Below are positions 44,314 through 52,891 of a stretch of 64,000 bases of DNA, piece by piece. Location of the stretch: positions 62,001-126,000 of the forward strand of contig CAZUWF010000002.1 in NCBI GenBank assembly GCA_964624065.1. The letters are read 5' to 3'. The notes beneath the pieces are model-generated. The model was not told the origin of the DNA, did no database searches, and was given only the letters and a program-made list of their open reading frames with translations. The stretch comes from UBA7960 sp964624065 (GTDB lineage Bacteria > Bacteroidota > Bacteroidia > Bacteroidales > UBA7960). Each line of letters begins with the position of its first letter. Positions within the stretch are counted from its first letter, which is position 1. Made by a program: the position numbers and the translations under genes.

Positions 44314-45294
44314 TTAAGCCAATTGCTTGGCGAGGTTAATTTCTTTGGGCGATATTATTCTTTTTGTTAATCTGAATGCCAGGTTATCAATGTCATTAAA
44401 TCTTGCAATCTGGTTAAGCCACTTTTCCGGAATACTATCAAATCCATGAACCAACGCCGCCAACCCCCCTGTAACCGCACCTGTGGTGTCGGTATCTTGG
44501 CCAAGGTTAACGGCCTTTAGCACTGCTTCTTCAAAACCATTTGTTGTGAGTAGGCACCAAACGCAGGCTTCAAGTGTGTCGATCACGAATCCACTGCTGT
44601 TTATCCTTTCTCGCTCCATCAAGCAAATATCTTGATAAAGCAAACGATAGTACATTTCAACCTCTTCCTTTGGAGTTTCAATTTGTGCCAAGAAGTCAGG
44701 CACGATCGTCTTTAAATTTTGGTAAGCTGCAAACTTATTTGTTCCGTTGATTATTTCGCGGGCAAGTTCTAAATAGTAAAAACAGGCAATTGTTGAACGT
44801 ATGTGTCCGTGTGTAATTGATCCAACTTTCATTGTTACCTCAAATCTTTTTCCGATTGGCAAATCTTTTTTGTGGAAAACCAGTGGCAGAATGCGCATCA
44901 ACGACCCATTTCCGTTAGAGTTTTCATCTGTCCGGCCGGCAAGATCGGGCTGAACTCCCCTTTTTAGCATCTCGATGGCGTGAAGGGTTCCATTGCCAAC
45001 GTCAAAAACACAACCCGTGGCAGTCCAGAGGTTGTTGGTGTACCAGTTGAGAATATTTTTTGATATCTCCTTTAAATCAAGGCCAATGGTAAGTGCTTCG
45101 GCCAAGCAGAAGGTTAGCGAGGCATCGTCGGACCAAGTTCCAGGTGGTTGGTCAAAGGTGCCGTATCCCACCATATCTTTAACAGGCTCCAGATCAAGTG
45201 TTTCCCTACTCTTGAATTCAACAGGTACGCCCAAGGCATCGCCAACGGCCACCCCAAAGAGAGCTGCCTTTACTTTTAATTCGAGGTCAACCAT
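44314..45294 (-). CDS. ADP-ribosylglycohydrolase family protein
   Basis: 326 residues of the DraG/ARH family. All-helical with metal-binding motifs: GVAVGDALGVPVEFKSR, GTWSDDASLTFCLAEAL near the N-terminus and GQDTDTTGAVTGGLAALVHG near residue 270, which together bind two Mg ions. Family members remove ADP-ribose from proteins, nucleic acids or small molecules. The target is unknown; no ADP-ribosyltransferase gene is in the window. It precedes fbp on the same strand. Confidence 0.9.
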   Translation of the reverse strand: MVDLELKVKAALFGVAVGDALGVPVEFKSRETLDLEPVKDMVGYGTFDQPPGTWSDDASLTFCLAEALTIGLDLKEISKNILNWYTNNLWTATGCVFDVGNGTLHAIEMLKRGVQPDLAGRTDENSNGNGSLMRILPLVFHKKDLPIGKRFEVTMKVGSITHGHIRSTIACFYYLELAREIINGTNKFAAYQNLKTIVPDFLAQIETPKEEVEMYYRLLYQDICLMERERINSSGFVIDTLEACVWCLLTTNGFEEAVLKAVNLGQDTDTTGAVTGGLAALVHGFDSIPEKWLNQIARFNDIDNLAFRLTKRIISPKEINLAKQLA

Positions 45295-45380
45295 AATAAA
45301 GATGTTTCGATTTCATTCGCAGTAAGAACTTAATACTCGAAATTTTAGAAAAAAATGGGCAAATGAAAACGTAAAGATAA

Positions 45381-46634
45381 TTAATCTCTTTTCAAATCCA
45401 AATCTATTATTTTTTTGGCCAATGATAATGCAGCCACCGTTGCCCTGACAATGTTTGTTTCGCGATTGTCGCCGAGTTGGAGCAGTTTTGATTCAACGCC
45501 GGTTGGCGATGCCACGGCAACCCAAGTGGTACCCACTGGTTTAGTGGGCGTTCCCCCATCGGGTCCGGCAATTCCGCTGGTGGCAACGCAGTAATCGCTT
45601 TCGGAAACCTTGCGACCATTTCGTGCCATTGCCTCCACCACCTCCTTGCTAACAGCACCTTGATTGTAAATAAGGGAACTTTTTACTCCCAGCAGGTGAG
45701 TCTTAAGATGGTTGGAGTAAGCTATAATCCCGCCCTTAAAATACCTGCTGCTGCCAGCAACGCTTGTAATTTTATGGGCCACGTATCCTCCCGTGCAGCT
45801 CTCAGCGGTGCTGATTGTTCTACCTTGCACAACCAGCTGTTGGCCTATTAAACCTTCCAGGGTGTCGTTATCGTATCCCCAAACCAATTCAGGAATTAGT
45901 GCAATGAGCTTTTTTTCAAGGTTCAACATTTCCTCCTCGAGGTTTGCTACTTCAGTTGCCACAGCCGAAAGTCTAAGCTTCACGATTCCTGGCGATGGGA
46001 GGTAGGCAAGCGAAACGTAAGGTGGCAGGTTGTTTTCCCAGTCGGAGATTTTGGCAGCCAAAAAGGATTCGCCCATACCCTCTGTAAGTATTGTCCGATG
46101 AATAATTGGGCTTACACCAATTTTTTCTTTCAAAAGAGGAATTACCGACCCATACATTAGGTTCTTCATCTCGTAAGGTACGCCTGGAAGTGCAATGCAT
46201 ACCTTACCTTCCTTTTCGAGCCACAAACCGGGAGCAGTACCAATGTAGTTACGAAGAACCCTTGCTGTTTTTGGCACCAAGGCTTGCTTGCGGTTTAGGT
46301 CGGTAATTGGCAGACCACGCTTGCTAAAAAGTGCGGCAACATCTTGCAGCACTTCATCGTCTTGGATTAATTCCGTTTCAAAATATTGGCATAATGCATT
46401 TTTTGTCACATCGTCGCGGGTTGGGCCAAGTCCTCCCGTTATCAAAACGTAGCTGGTTCTGGTAAGAGACTCAACGATAGTTTGGCGAATAATTTCTTCC
46501 GAGTCTGGTATGGTTATGGTTCTGGATACCCAAACGCCAATGCTCCCTAATTGCTGAGAAATCCAAGCGGCATTGGTGTTGATGGTTTGGCCAATCAAAA
46601 GCTCCTGGCCTATTGTGATTAATTCTAGATTCAT
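45381..46634 (-). CDS. cinA: CinA family protein (nicotinamide-nucleotide amidase type)
   Basis: 417 residues. The N-terminal MoCF-like domain (about 1-170) contains ITIGQELLIGQTINTNAAWI and VLITGGLGPTRDDVTKNAL. The C-terminal PncC-like domain (about 255-410) contains STAESCTGGYVAHKITSVAG and ATSGIAGPDGGTPTKPVGT. CinA-type proteins hydrolyse NMN to nicotinate mononucleotide and/or ADP-ribose-type pyrophosphates, recycling pyridine nucleotides. Start ATG 46634 (MNLELITIGQEL) rather than the TTG nine codons upstream. Divergent from the nucleoside phosphorylase gene. Confidence 0.94.
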   Translation of the reverse strand: MNLELITIGQELLIGQTINTNAAWISQQLGSIGVWVSRTITIPDSEEIIRQTIVESLTRTSYVLITGGLGPTRDDVTKNALCQYFETELIQDDEVLQDVAALFSKRGLPITDLNRKQALVPKTARVLRNYIGTAPGLWLEKEGKVCIALPGVPYEMKNLMYGSVIPLLKEKIGVSPIIHRTILTEGMGESFLAAKISDWENNLPPYVSLAYLPSPGIVKLRLSAVATEVANLEEEMLNLEKKLIALIPELVWGYDNDTLEGLIGQQLVVQGRTISTAESCTGGYVAHKITSVAGSSRYFKGGIIAYSNHLKTHLLGVKSSLIYNQGAVSKEVVEAMARNGRKVSESDYCVATSGIAGPDGGTPTKPVGTTWVAVASPTGVESKLLQLGDNRETNIVRATVAALSLAKKIIDLDLKRD

Positions 46635-46679
46635 TATTATGCTTTTGCACGAAATTAGCAAAAATTGCCTTTTTTTCGC

Positions 46680-46687
46680 TAAATTTG
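46680..46687 (+). promoter_or_regulatory. TAnnTTTG -7 element for the nucleoside phosphorylase
   Basis: TAAATTTG, 53 bases before the ATG at 46741. Confidence 0.55.
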
Positions 46688-46740
46688 TCGGTAATAATAA
46701 ACCATAGCAAGAAACCGTTTCTCGAAAAAAAAATACTGAA

Positions 46741-47610
46741 ATGAGATATTACAAGGAATCGGAACTAATTATAACCAAGCAAGGCCGCATATACCACCTT
46801 GATCTTGGCCCCGACGATATCGCCGAAAATATTATTCTGGTTGGAGACCAGCATAGGGTGCCAATAGTTTCTAAATATTTTGACAGGGTTGAGGTTGTCA
46901 GGCAAGCCCGCGAGTTCATTACCCATACCGGTGAGCTGAATGGGAAGCGGATTTCGGTGGTTTCAACCGGAATAGGAACCGATAACATTGACATAGTGCT
47001 CAACGAGCTCGATGCGGTGGTAAACATTGACCTTGAAAAGAGGGTTGACAAAGAAAAACGGACCTCCCTAAACTTGGTTCGATTGGGTACCAGCGGCGCC
47101 TTGCAGCCCGACATTGAGGTTGATTCAATGGTCGCATCGGCTTACGGATTGGGTTTTGATGGGGTTTTGAATTTCTACCGGTTTGACGAAGATAGAGTTT
47201 CGGAAAAAGACCTTTCCAAAGCTTTTATGGAATTTACCAAGTGGAACCAGAAATTGCCATACCCTTACGTGGTCAAAGGTTCTGAATTGCTAATGCAAAA
47301 ACTTGCATTCGACCTTAAATCGGGCATTACTGCCACCGCCAGTGGTTTTTACGGTCCCCAGGGAAGGCAGCTCCGCATTCCCTTAGCACACCCCGAGCTC
47401 AACGAACAAATAGAATCTTTCAGCTTTAATGGAAACAGGATTACCAATTTCGAAATGGAGACCTCAGCCCTTTATGGATTGGGTAAGATTCTGGGACACA
47501 ACACACTAACCATTTGTACCATAATAGCCAACAGGGTTGCCAAAACCTTCAGCAATGATTACAAGTTGGCCGTTGAAAATATGGTAAGAACCGTACTCGA
47601 AAGAATTTGA
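46741..47610 (+). CDS. Nucleoside phosphorylase (uridine phosphorylase-like)
   Basis: 289 residues of the NP-I phosphorylase fold: NIILVGDQHRVPIVSKYFD, the VVSTGIGTDNIDIVLNEL phosphate-binding segment, LVRLGTSGALQPDIEV, and ITNFEMETSALYGLGKILG, whose Met-Glu contacts the ribose. It splits a nucleoside to base plus ribose 1-phosphate for salvage. The FEMETS motif and length favour the uridine phosphorylase branch, but substrate range is not certain. Monocistronic. Confidence 0.88.
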   Translation: MRYYKESELIITKQGRIYHLDLGPDDIAENIILVGDQHRVPIVSKYFDRVEVVRQAREFITHTGELNGKRISVVSTGIGTDNIDIVLNELDAVVNIDLEKRVDKEKRTSLNLVRLGTSGALQPDIEVDSMVASAYGLGFDGVLNFYRFDEDRVSEKDLSKAFMEFTKWNQKLPYPYVVKGSELLMQKLAFDLKSGITATASGFYGPQGRQLRIPLAHPELNEQIESFSFNGNRITNFEMETSALYGLGKILGHNTLTICTIIANRVAKTFSNDYKLAVENMVRTVLERI

Positions 47611-47885
47611 TGGGAATAGGATTGGAAGATGCGATGATTTGGTAGGGTAATGGATGGTTGGTGCCGCAATGGGCCTGTTGTGTGAGTTAACAAATAGTTT
47701 TTTGCAAGGTTATGGAGTTTAAATAGTTTTGGAGTTTACGGGTGGGTGTAAATAAACGAATTGATTAGTAAGCATTTAGCTGTCCAAGGTTTTAATTTTC
47801 TGGATTTCATCAACAATTAGCCATTAACAATTCACCAAAAAGATTAGCTCCAATCTTTCAAACCTTTTGCTTCAACTTTTTTTAA

Positions 47886-48770
47886 ATGATTTCCAACTCA
47901 AGCATAAAGGAAATTGAAGCCTTGGTCAGGCTAATTGACGACCCTGATGGCACTGTTTATAAGAGTGTAAGGGGGCGATTGCAGGATATTGGATATGATG
48001 CGGTTCCCTATTTGAACGATGCCCGCCATTTTTTTCCCGACCCTTTCGTGCAGGGTAGAATTGACAGTGTTTTAAGGAGTATTAACCTCCAGGAGGTAAA
48101 AAAGAGACTCGTTGGCGATTTTGAACGGGGCTGTTACGACTTGCTTTCTTCGTGGATTACCCTTTCGAGCCTAATATGTCCCGACATAGACGAAGACAAG
48201 ATTAGGGTTGACCTGGCTCGAATAAGGAGCGATATTTGGGTGGAGCTTAACGACAACCTCACCGCCCTGGAGCAGATGAAGGTATTTAACAGGATCTTCT
48301 TCGAGACCCACGGTTTTGCTGGAGATAGCGAAAATTACCACCTTGCCCATAACTCCTTTGTCCACAAGGTTCTTGAAAGCAGGAAAGGCAATCCGCTATC
48401 CTTGAGCATGGTTTACCTTATTGTGGCCCAAGCTCTTGATATGCCAGTCTTTGGCGTGAACCTACCAGAGCATTTCGTGCTTGCCTACACTGGCAGGGCC
48501 TTCGATCCGGTAACACTTAAAATGAAAGACAACAAAGTGTTGTTTTACATTAATCCTTTTGGCCGAGGCCAGTTTTTTTCAACCCAGGGTGTGGAAAAGT
48601 TCATTAAGCAGCTAAAGATTGAATCGTCGCCCAAATTCTTCAACCCTTGCGACAATCGCACTATGATTATGAGGGTAATTAATAACCTTGTGGTTGCATA
48701 TTCCCTTTCTGGCGAGGTCGAAAACCAAACCGATATGGAAGCTTTAAGGGATGCTTTGGAGAAAGTTTAA
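47886..48770 (+). CDS. SirB1/transglutaminase-like family protein
   Basis: 294 residues matching the SirB1_N (transglutaminase-like) family: ALEQMKVFNRIFFETHGFAG, HNSFVHKVLESRKGNPLSL, VYLIVAQALDMPVFGVNLPE and HFVLAYTG. The position usually occupied by a catalytic Cys reads Pro-Leu-Ser here (GNPLSLSMVY), so protease or transglutaminase activity is doubtful; this loss is common in SirB1-like proteins. The N-terminal region has HEAT-like helices. Function unknown. The 275 bases before it hold no recognised gene. Confidence 0.85.
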   Translation: MISNSSIKEIEALVRLIDDPDGTVYKSVRGRLQDIGYDAVPYLNDARHFFPDPFVQGRIDSVLRSINLQEVKKRLVGDFERGCYDLLSSWITLSSLICPDIDEDKIRVDLARIRSDIWVELNDNLTALEQMKVFNRIFFETHGFAGDSENYHLAHNSFVHKVLESRKGNPLSLSMVYLIVAQALDMPVFGVNLPEHFVLAYTGRAFDPVTLKMKDNKVLFYINPFGRGQFFSTQGVEKFIKQLKIESSPKFFNPCDNRTMIMRVINNLVVAYSLSGEVENQTDMEALRDALEKV

Positions 48771-48904
48771 AGGTTTTGGAGGTAAATGCGTGTAAGTTTT
48801 GGAATTTAGGGTCATATCTAATCAATTGACCTCAAATTTGTGTCTACAGCCTACATTTTACATTAATGGTTACTGCTCGCCGATTTCTGATTCCTGGCTA
48901 CCTG

Positions 48905-50098
48905 CTACACTCGCTCCAAAGCGATAGAAATACCTTGTCCCACACCAATACACATCGTGCAAAGTGCCCTCCTTTTGCTTGTGGCTAAAAGTTGATGGTA
49001 GGCCGTTGTCACAAGCCTTGCCCCACTCATACCCAAAGGGTGACCAAGGGCTATTGCACCGCCTAGCGGATTTATTCTTGGGTCGTTGTCGTGGAGCCCA
49101 AGTTGTCGGGTGCAGCCCAGCACTTGAGCTGCAAATGCCTCGTTTATCTCGATTATATCGAAATCGTCTAAGGTCAGTTTCAGTAACTTGAGTAGTTTTT
49201 TGGTTGCCGGTACAGGCCCCAGTCCCATTGTGCGGGGTGCTACCCCTGCAGTTGCCATCGCAAGGATTCGAACCTTGGGCCTCAATCCAAACCGCCTTAC
49301 CGCCTCTTCTGAAGCCACAAATAGCGCGGCAGCACCATCGTTAATTCCAGAAGCATTACCTGCCGTGATGGTCTTGGTTAGGGGTTTAAGGGCGGCAAGC
49401 TTTTCTAATGATGAAAGCCTGGGGTGCTCGTCCAAATTGACTAAAACAGGGTCACCTTGGCGCTGGGGAAAGGATACAGCTAACATTTCGCTTTCAAAAC
49501 TTCCGATGTCCTGAGCCAGTTTGGTTTTCTCTTGGCTCCATTGGGCAAACTTGTCTTGGTCTTCCCTGCTAATGCTCATCTCCTGTGCTATGTTTTCGGC
49601 GGTTTCCATCATACTCTCGGTTCCGTAAAGTTTGTCCAAGTTTTTGTTGACGAACCTCCAGCCAAGTGTTGTGTCGTATAGTTTCACATCTCGCGAAAAA
49701 GCTGTGGTGGCCTTGTCCATAACAAATGGAGCCCTCGACATGCTCTCAACACCCCCGGCGACCAATAGATCGGCTTCCCCGGCCTTGATTGCCCTTGCAG
49801 CTGTGCCAATAGCATCCATTCCTGAGCCACATAAACGGTTTATGGTTGCGCCTGGTATAGATTCGGGAAGTCCAGATAGCAGCGAAGCCATACGAGCAAT
49901 GTTGCGATTGTCCTCGCCTGCCTGGTTTGCACAACCCATAATCACATCGTCAATTGATAGTGGGTCAATGCCAGGATTTCTTGCTACCAGGGCATTAATT
50001 ACATGGGCAGCCAGATCATCGGGCCTGACCTCTGCCAGTTTACCGCCATAGCGGCCGATTGGGGTACGCAACGCGTCAATAATGTAAACGGGGTTCAT
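48905..50098 (-). CDS. pcaF: Beta-ketothiolase, PcaF-like (3-oxoadipyl-CoA thiolase type)
   Basis: 397-residue thiolase with nucleophile Cys90 (INRLCGSGMDAIG), His353 (GGAIALGHPLGMSG) and Cys383 (TMCIGVGQG). The sequence tracks remembered PcaF/PaaJ proteins closely: GCANQAGEDNRNIARM, SRAPFVMDKA, DTTLGWRFVN, TAGNASGINDGAAAL, GVAPRTMGLGPVPA. PcaF cleaves 3-oxoadipyl-CoA with CoA to succinyl-CoA and acetyl-CoA. It is the last gene of a five-gene operon, eight bases after the aminotransferase. No aromatic-ring cleavage genes are nearby, so its 3-oxoacyl-CoA is more likely made from an amino acid by the upstream genes (inference). A general acyl-CoA thiolase role is the alternative. Confidence 0.88.
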   Translation of the reverse strand: MNPVYIIDALRTPIGRYGGKLAEVRPDDLAAHVINALVARNPGIDPLSIDDVIMGCANQAGEDNRNIARMASLLSGLPESIPGATINRLCGSGMDAIGTAARAIKAGEADLLVAGGVESMSRAPFVMDKATTAFSRDVKLYDTTLGWRFVNKNLDKLYGTESMMETAENIAQEMSISREDQDKFAQWSQEKTKLAQDIGSFESEMLAVSFPQRQGDPVLVNLDEHPRLSSLEKLAALKPLTKTITAGNASGINDGAAALFVASEEAVRRFGLRPKVRILAMATAGVAPRTMGLGPVPATKKLLKLLKLTLDDFDIIEINEAFAAQVLGCTRQLGLHDNDPRINPLGGAIALGHPLGMSGARLVTTAYHQLLATSKRRALCTMCIGVGQGISIALERV

Positions 50099-50106
50099 AA
50101 CGTTGT

Positions 50107-51435
50107 TTATTTTTGAATTTCCTCAATCCTAGGTTTGAAAACCTTGAAGGCTTTGAACACACCGTGCACCAGATGATCAATTTCTTTTTGTGTCATCACG
50201 GTTGAAAACATACATGCAAAAGTATTTATCATCATTATTTTTTCCTCGTGGTAAAGGTAGTCAAGAACATCATTTACGAGGGTTGCTGCATCTTGCTTTT
50301 GGTAGGCCTCACGATAGGTGGTTGGCGGGGTTGGTCTGAAGTGGAATCTGAACATAGAGCCAGCACCTGTTATCGAAACTTGCACATCGGCCGCCCTAAT
50401 GGCTTCTTCAAGTTGACCGATGGCGGTTTGGGTTAAACTGTTAAGGTCTTCAACTGCTTTTTGGTCAAACAACTCCATAGCAACCCTACCTGCAGTGGTG
50501 GTAATTGGATTTGCCGAAAATGTTCCGGAAAACGGAAATAGGAGCTTGCTCTCACCAGGGTCTAGCACTTTCATAATTTCGGCTTTCCCGCCAAAAGCAC
50601 CCACCGGAAAACCTCCACCGATTATCTTGCCCATCGCTGTCATATCAGGCATTACCGAGTATCTTTCTTGGGCACCTCCGTATCCAACCCTCAAGGTAAC
50701 AACCTCATCGAACAGCAACAATGCCCCATTTTTCTCTGTCCATGCTTTCAGGGCTTCCACAAAGTCATTGGTAGCGGGTAGTAGGCCTACCCTATGTGGT
50801 ACTGGGTCAATGAGCACTGCGGCAATTTTGTCTGCCTGCCTGTCAAGTATGGTCAGGGTGCGTTCAATGTCGTTATAGGGAAATATAATCACATCGTCCA
50901 AGACCCCTTGCGGGGTGGCAAAAGAGAGCGGAACGCTGTTGGGGCTATCTATACTTCCCCAATTTGCGGGGCTTGAAGTTTGGCTAATTTCAGCAAAGTC
51001 GTAAGTTCCGTGGTATGCCCCTTCGGCCTTTGCAATTTTCGGACGGCCGGTGAATGCCCTTGCAGCTTTAATCATTGCCATAACGGCTTCGGTACCCGAA
51101 TTGGTAAAGCGAAGCTTATCAACACTTTTAACCCTGCCACACAGTTGCTGTGCATGTGCAACCTCAGCCTCGGTGGCCATGGTGTAAGCCGTGCCGCGGG
51201 CAACTTGCTCGATTACCGCCTCAACAATTGCTGGGTGGGCGTGACCGTGAATGAGCGATGCCATATTGTTGGCAAAGTCAGCCCTTTTAATGCCATCAAT
51301 GTCGGTAACGTAGCTTCCCGAGGCGTGGGCAGCGTAAAAGGGGTGAGGTTTGTGGTAAATCGTGTTGCGACTAACGCCGCCGGCAATAACCTTGCAGGCC
51401 TCTGCGTAAATTTCTGGTGCGGTTTTTAGGGCCAT
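50107..51435 (-). CDS. Class III PLP aminotransferase (possible beta-amino acid transaminase)
   Basis: 442 residues, fold type I, glutamate-1-semialdehyde-aminomutase-like. PLP lysine Lys270 (MTAMGKIIGGGFPVG), Asp243 (LLFDEVVTLRVGYGG) and TNSGTEAVMAMIKAAR for the phosphate. Not a true HemL: genes around it are catabolic, and the FDEVVTLR stretch resembles beta-amino acid transaminases of this subgroup. Placed between the CoA-transferase and thiolase genes, it would convert a beta-amino acid made by the KamA-like enzyme into a beta-keto acid. This role is inferred from context; the exact substrate is unknown. Confidence 0.8.
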   Translation of the reverse strand: MALKTAPEIYAEACKVIAGGVSRNTIYHKPHPFYAAHASGSYVTDIDGIKRADFANNMASLIHGHAHPAIVEAVIEQVARGTAYTMATEAEVAHAQQLCGRVKSVDKLRFTNSGTEAVMAMIKAARAFTGRPKIAKAEGAYHGTYDFAEISQTSSPANWGSIDSPNSVPLSFATPQGVLDDVIIFPYNDIERTLTILDRQADKIAAVLIDPVPHRVGLLPATNDFVEALKAWTEKNGALLLFDEVVTLRVGYGGAQERYSVMPDMTAMGKIIGGGFPVGAFGGKAEIMKVLDPGESKLLFPFSGTFSANPITTTAGRVAMELFDQKAVEDLNSLTQTAIGQLEEAIRAADVQVSITGAGSMFRFHFRPTPPTTYREAYQKQDAATLVNDVLDYLYHEEKIMMINTFACMFSTVMTQKEIDHLVHGVFKAFKVFKPRIEEIQK

Positions 51436-51513
51436 TGTAATGTGATGGTTTCGTTTGAATTTATTCCAATTGATCGGCTACCGGTTTCGTGATTTGGCGG
51501 GTGGGGTTGGAGT

Positions 51514-52167
51514 TTAGTTCATCAAGCTCAATTTCGGTTCCGTGCGATCTTGCAGGTACTCCAAGGTAACTCCCGGAGCCATTTCTTTTACCACAAGTCC
51601 TTCGGATGTAATGTCAATTACCGCCAAATCTGAATAAATTCTGCTAACGACGCCCTTTCCCGTCAAGGGGTATGAGCATTGGTTTACAATTTTGGGTTCT
51701 TCGGTTTTTGTGGTATGTTGGGTCATCACAAATATTGTCTTGACACCTTGCACCAAGTCCATAGCCCCACCAACGGCGGGTATTGCGTTGGGAGCGCCCG
51801 TTGACCAGTTTGCAATGTCGCCTTGGGCCGATACTTGAAACGCCCCTAAAACGCAGATGTCAATGTGGCCTCCTCTAACCATGGCAAAACTGTCGGCGTG
51901 GTGAAAGAAACTTGCCCCTTTAATTGCTGTTATCGGTTTTTTGCCAGCGTTTATAAGTTCATCGTTCTCAAGGCCGGGTAGGGGAGAGGGACCAATTCCC
52001 AATAACCCGTTTTCGGTGTGGAAAATTACCTCCCTACCCTCGGGAATGTGGTTTGCCACTAGCTCCGGCATTCCTATACCCAGGTTTACGTATGCTCCAT
52101 CGGGAATGTCTTTGGCTATTTTTGCAGCCATTTCATCCCGGGTCCATTTTCTTATCTCGGTGCTCAT
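51514..52167 (-). CDS. pcaJ: 3-oxoacid CoA-transferase subunit B, PcaJ-like
   Basis: 217 residues. The catalytic glutamate is Glu52 in FHTENGLLGIGPSP, which forms the enzyme-CoA thioester. Stretches FFHHADSFAMVRGGHIDICV, LGAFQVSAQGDIANWSTGA and SYPLTGKGVVSRIYSDLAVI match remembered PcaJ. With subunit A it would transfer CoA from succinyl-CoA to a 3-oxo acid (3-oxoadipate in the pca pathway; acetoacetate in AtoDA/SCOT relatives). Its ATG overlaps the stop of subunit A by four bases (ATGA), so translation is coupled. Confidence 0.9.
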   Translation of the reverse strand: MSTEIRKWTRDEMAAKIAKDIPDGAYVNLGIGMPELVANHIPEGREVIFHTENGLLGIGPSPLPGLENDELINAGKKPITAIKGASFFHHADSFAMVRGGHIDICVLGAFQVSAQGDIANWSTGAPNAIPAVGGAMDLVQGVKTIFVMTQHTTKTEEPKIVNQCSYPLTGKGVVSRIYSDLAVIDITSEGLVVKEMAPGVTLEYLQDRTEPKLSLMN

Positions 52168-52874
52168 GGATACCTCCTTTGTTCTTTTAGAAGTTGATTC
52201 TCGCTAACAGGGTTGGGAACGTGAACTACTTTCTTGACGAAAATACCCGGTGTTACAACTATTTCGGGGTCAATTTGTCCGGGCTCCACTATTTCGGAAG
52301 CCTGAACAATTGCCGACTTGGCACCCATACACATTACGGGTCCGAAGTTTCTGGCAGTCTTGTTGAAGAGTAGATTGCCATACCTGTCGGCGGTTTTGCA
52401 TTTTACCAGCGAAAAATCTGCCTTTATGCCATATTCCATCACGTATGGCTTACCGTTAAACTCGCGAATAGGTTTGCCTTCGGCCAATGGAGTGTTAACC
52501 GATGTAGGTGTGAAGAATGCTGGAATTCCGGCACCACCCGCTCTAATTCGCTCTGCGAGGGTTCCTTGGGGAACAAGTTCGAGTTCAATCTCGCCCTTGA
52601 CGTACAATTCGGGAAATACCACTGAATCGGCGGTTCGCGGAAAGGAGCAAATCATTTTTTTTACTTGCCTGTTGGCAATTAACGCGGCCAGTCCAACGTA
52701 TCCGTTGCCTGTGTTGTTACTAACCACCGTTAGATTCTTTGCCCCGTGGTCAATGAGGGCGTGGATTAATTCTATGGGGCTTCCTGCCTCGCCAAAGCCG
52801 CTTATCATTACGGTGGCTCCGTCAAATATTCCTGATACTGCTTCGTGAGGCGAACCTACAATCTTGTTTATCAT
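52164..52874 (-). CDS. pcaI: 3-oxoacid CoA-transferase subunit A, PcaI-like
   Basis: 236 residues. CoA-binding glycine motif MISGFGEAGSPIELIHALI; LTVVSNNTGNGYVGLAALI; LVPQGTLAERIRAGGAGIPA followed by FFTPTSVNTPLAEGK; and NKTARNFGPVMCMGAKSAIV. These track PcaI closely, although the SCOT/AtoD family is related. It follows the KamA-like gene by 17 bases and overlaps subunit B by four bases, so it belongs to the same operon and forms a heteromer with subunit B. Confidence 0.9.
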   Translation of the reverse strand: MINKIVGSPHEAVSGIFDGATVMISGFGEAGSPIELIHALIDHGAKNLTVVSNNTGNGYVGLAALIANRQVKKMICSFPRTADSVVFPELYVKGEIELELVPQGTLAERIRAGGAGIPAFFTPTSVNTPLAEGKPIREFNGKPYVMEYGIKADFSLVKCKTADRYGNLLFNKTARNFGPVMCMGAKSAIVQASEIVEPGQIDPEIVVTPGIFVKKVVHVPNPVSENQLLKEQRRYP

Positions 52875-52891
52875 GAATGAATTATTCTGGG

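Noticed and set aside
50107..51435. Glutamate-1-semialdehyde aminomutase (hemL) for haem synthesis
   Set aside because: The fold is the same, but the gene lies within a catabolic CoA-transferase/thiolase operon and the sequence around Asp243 fits other class III transaminases better.
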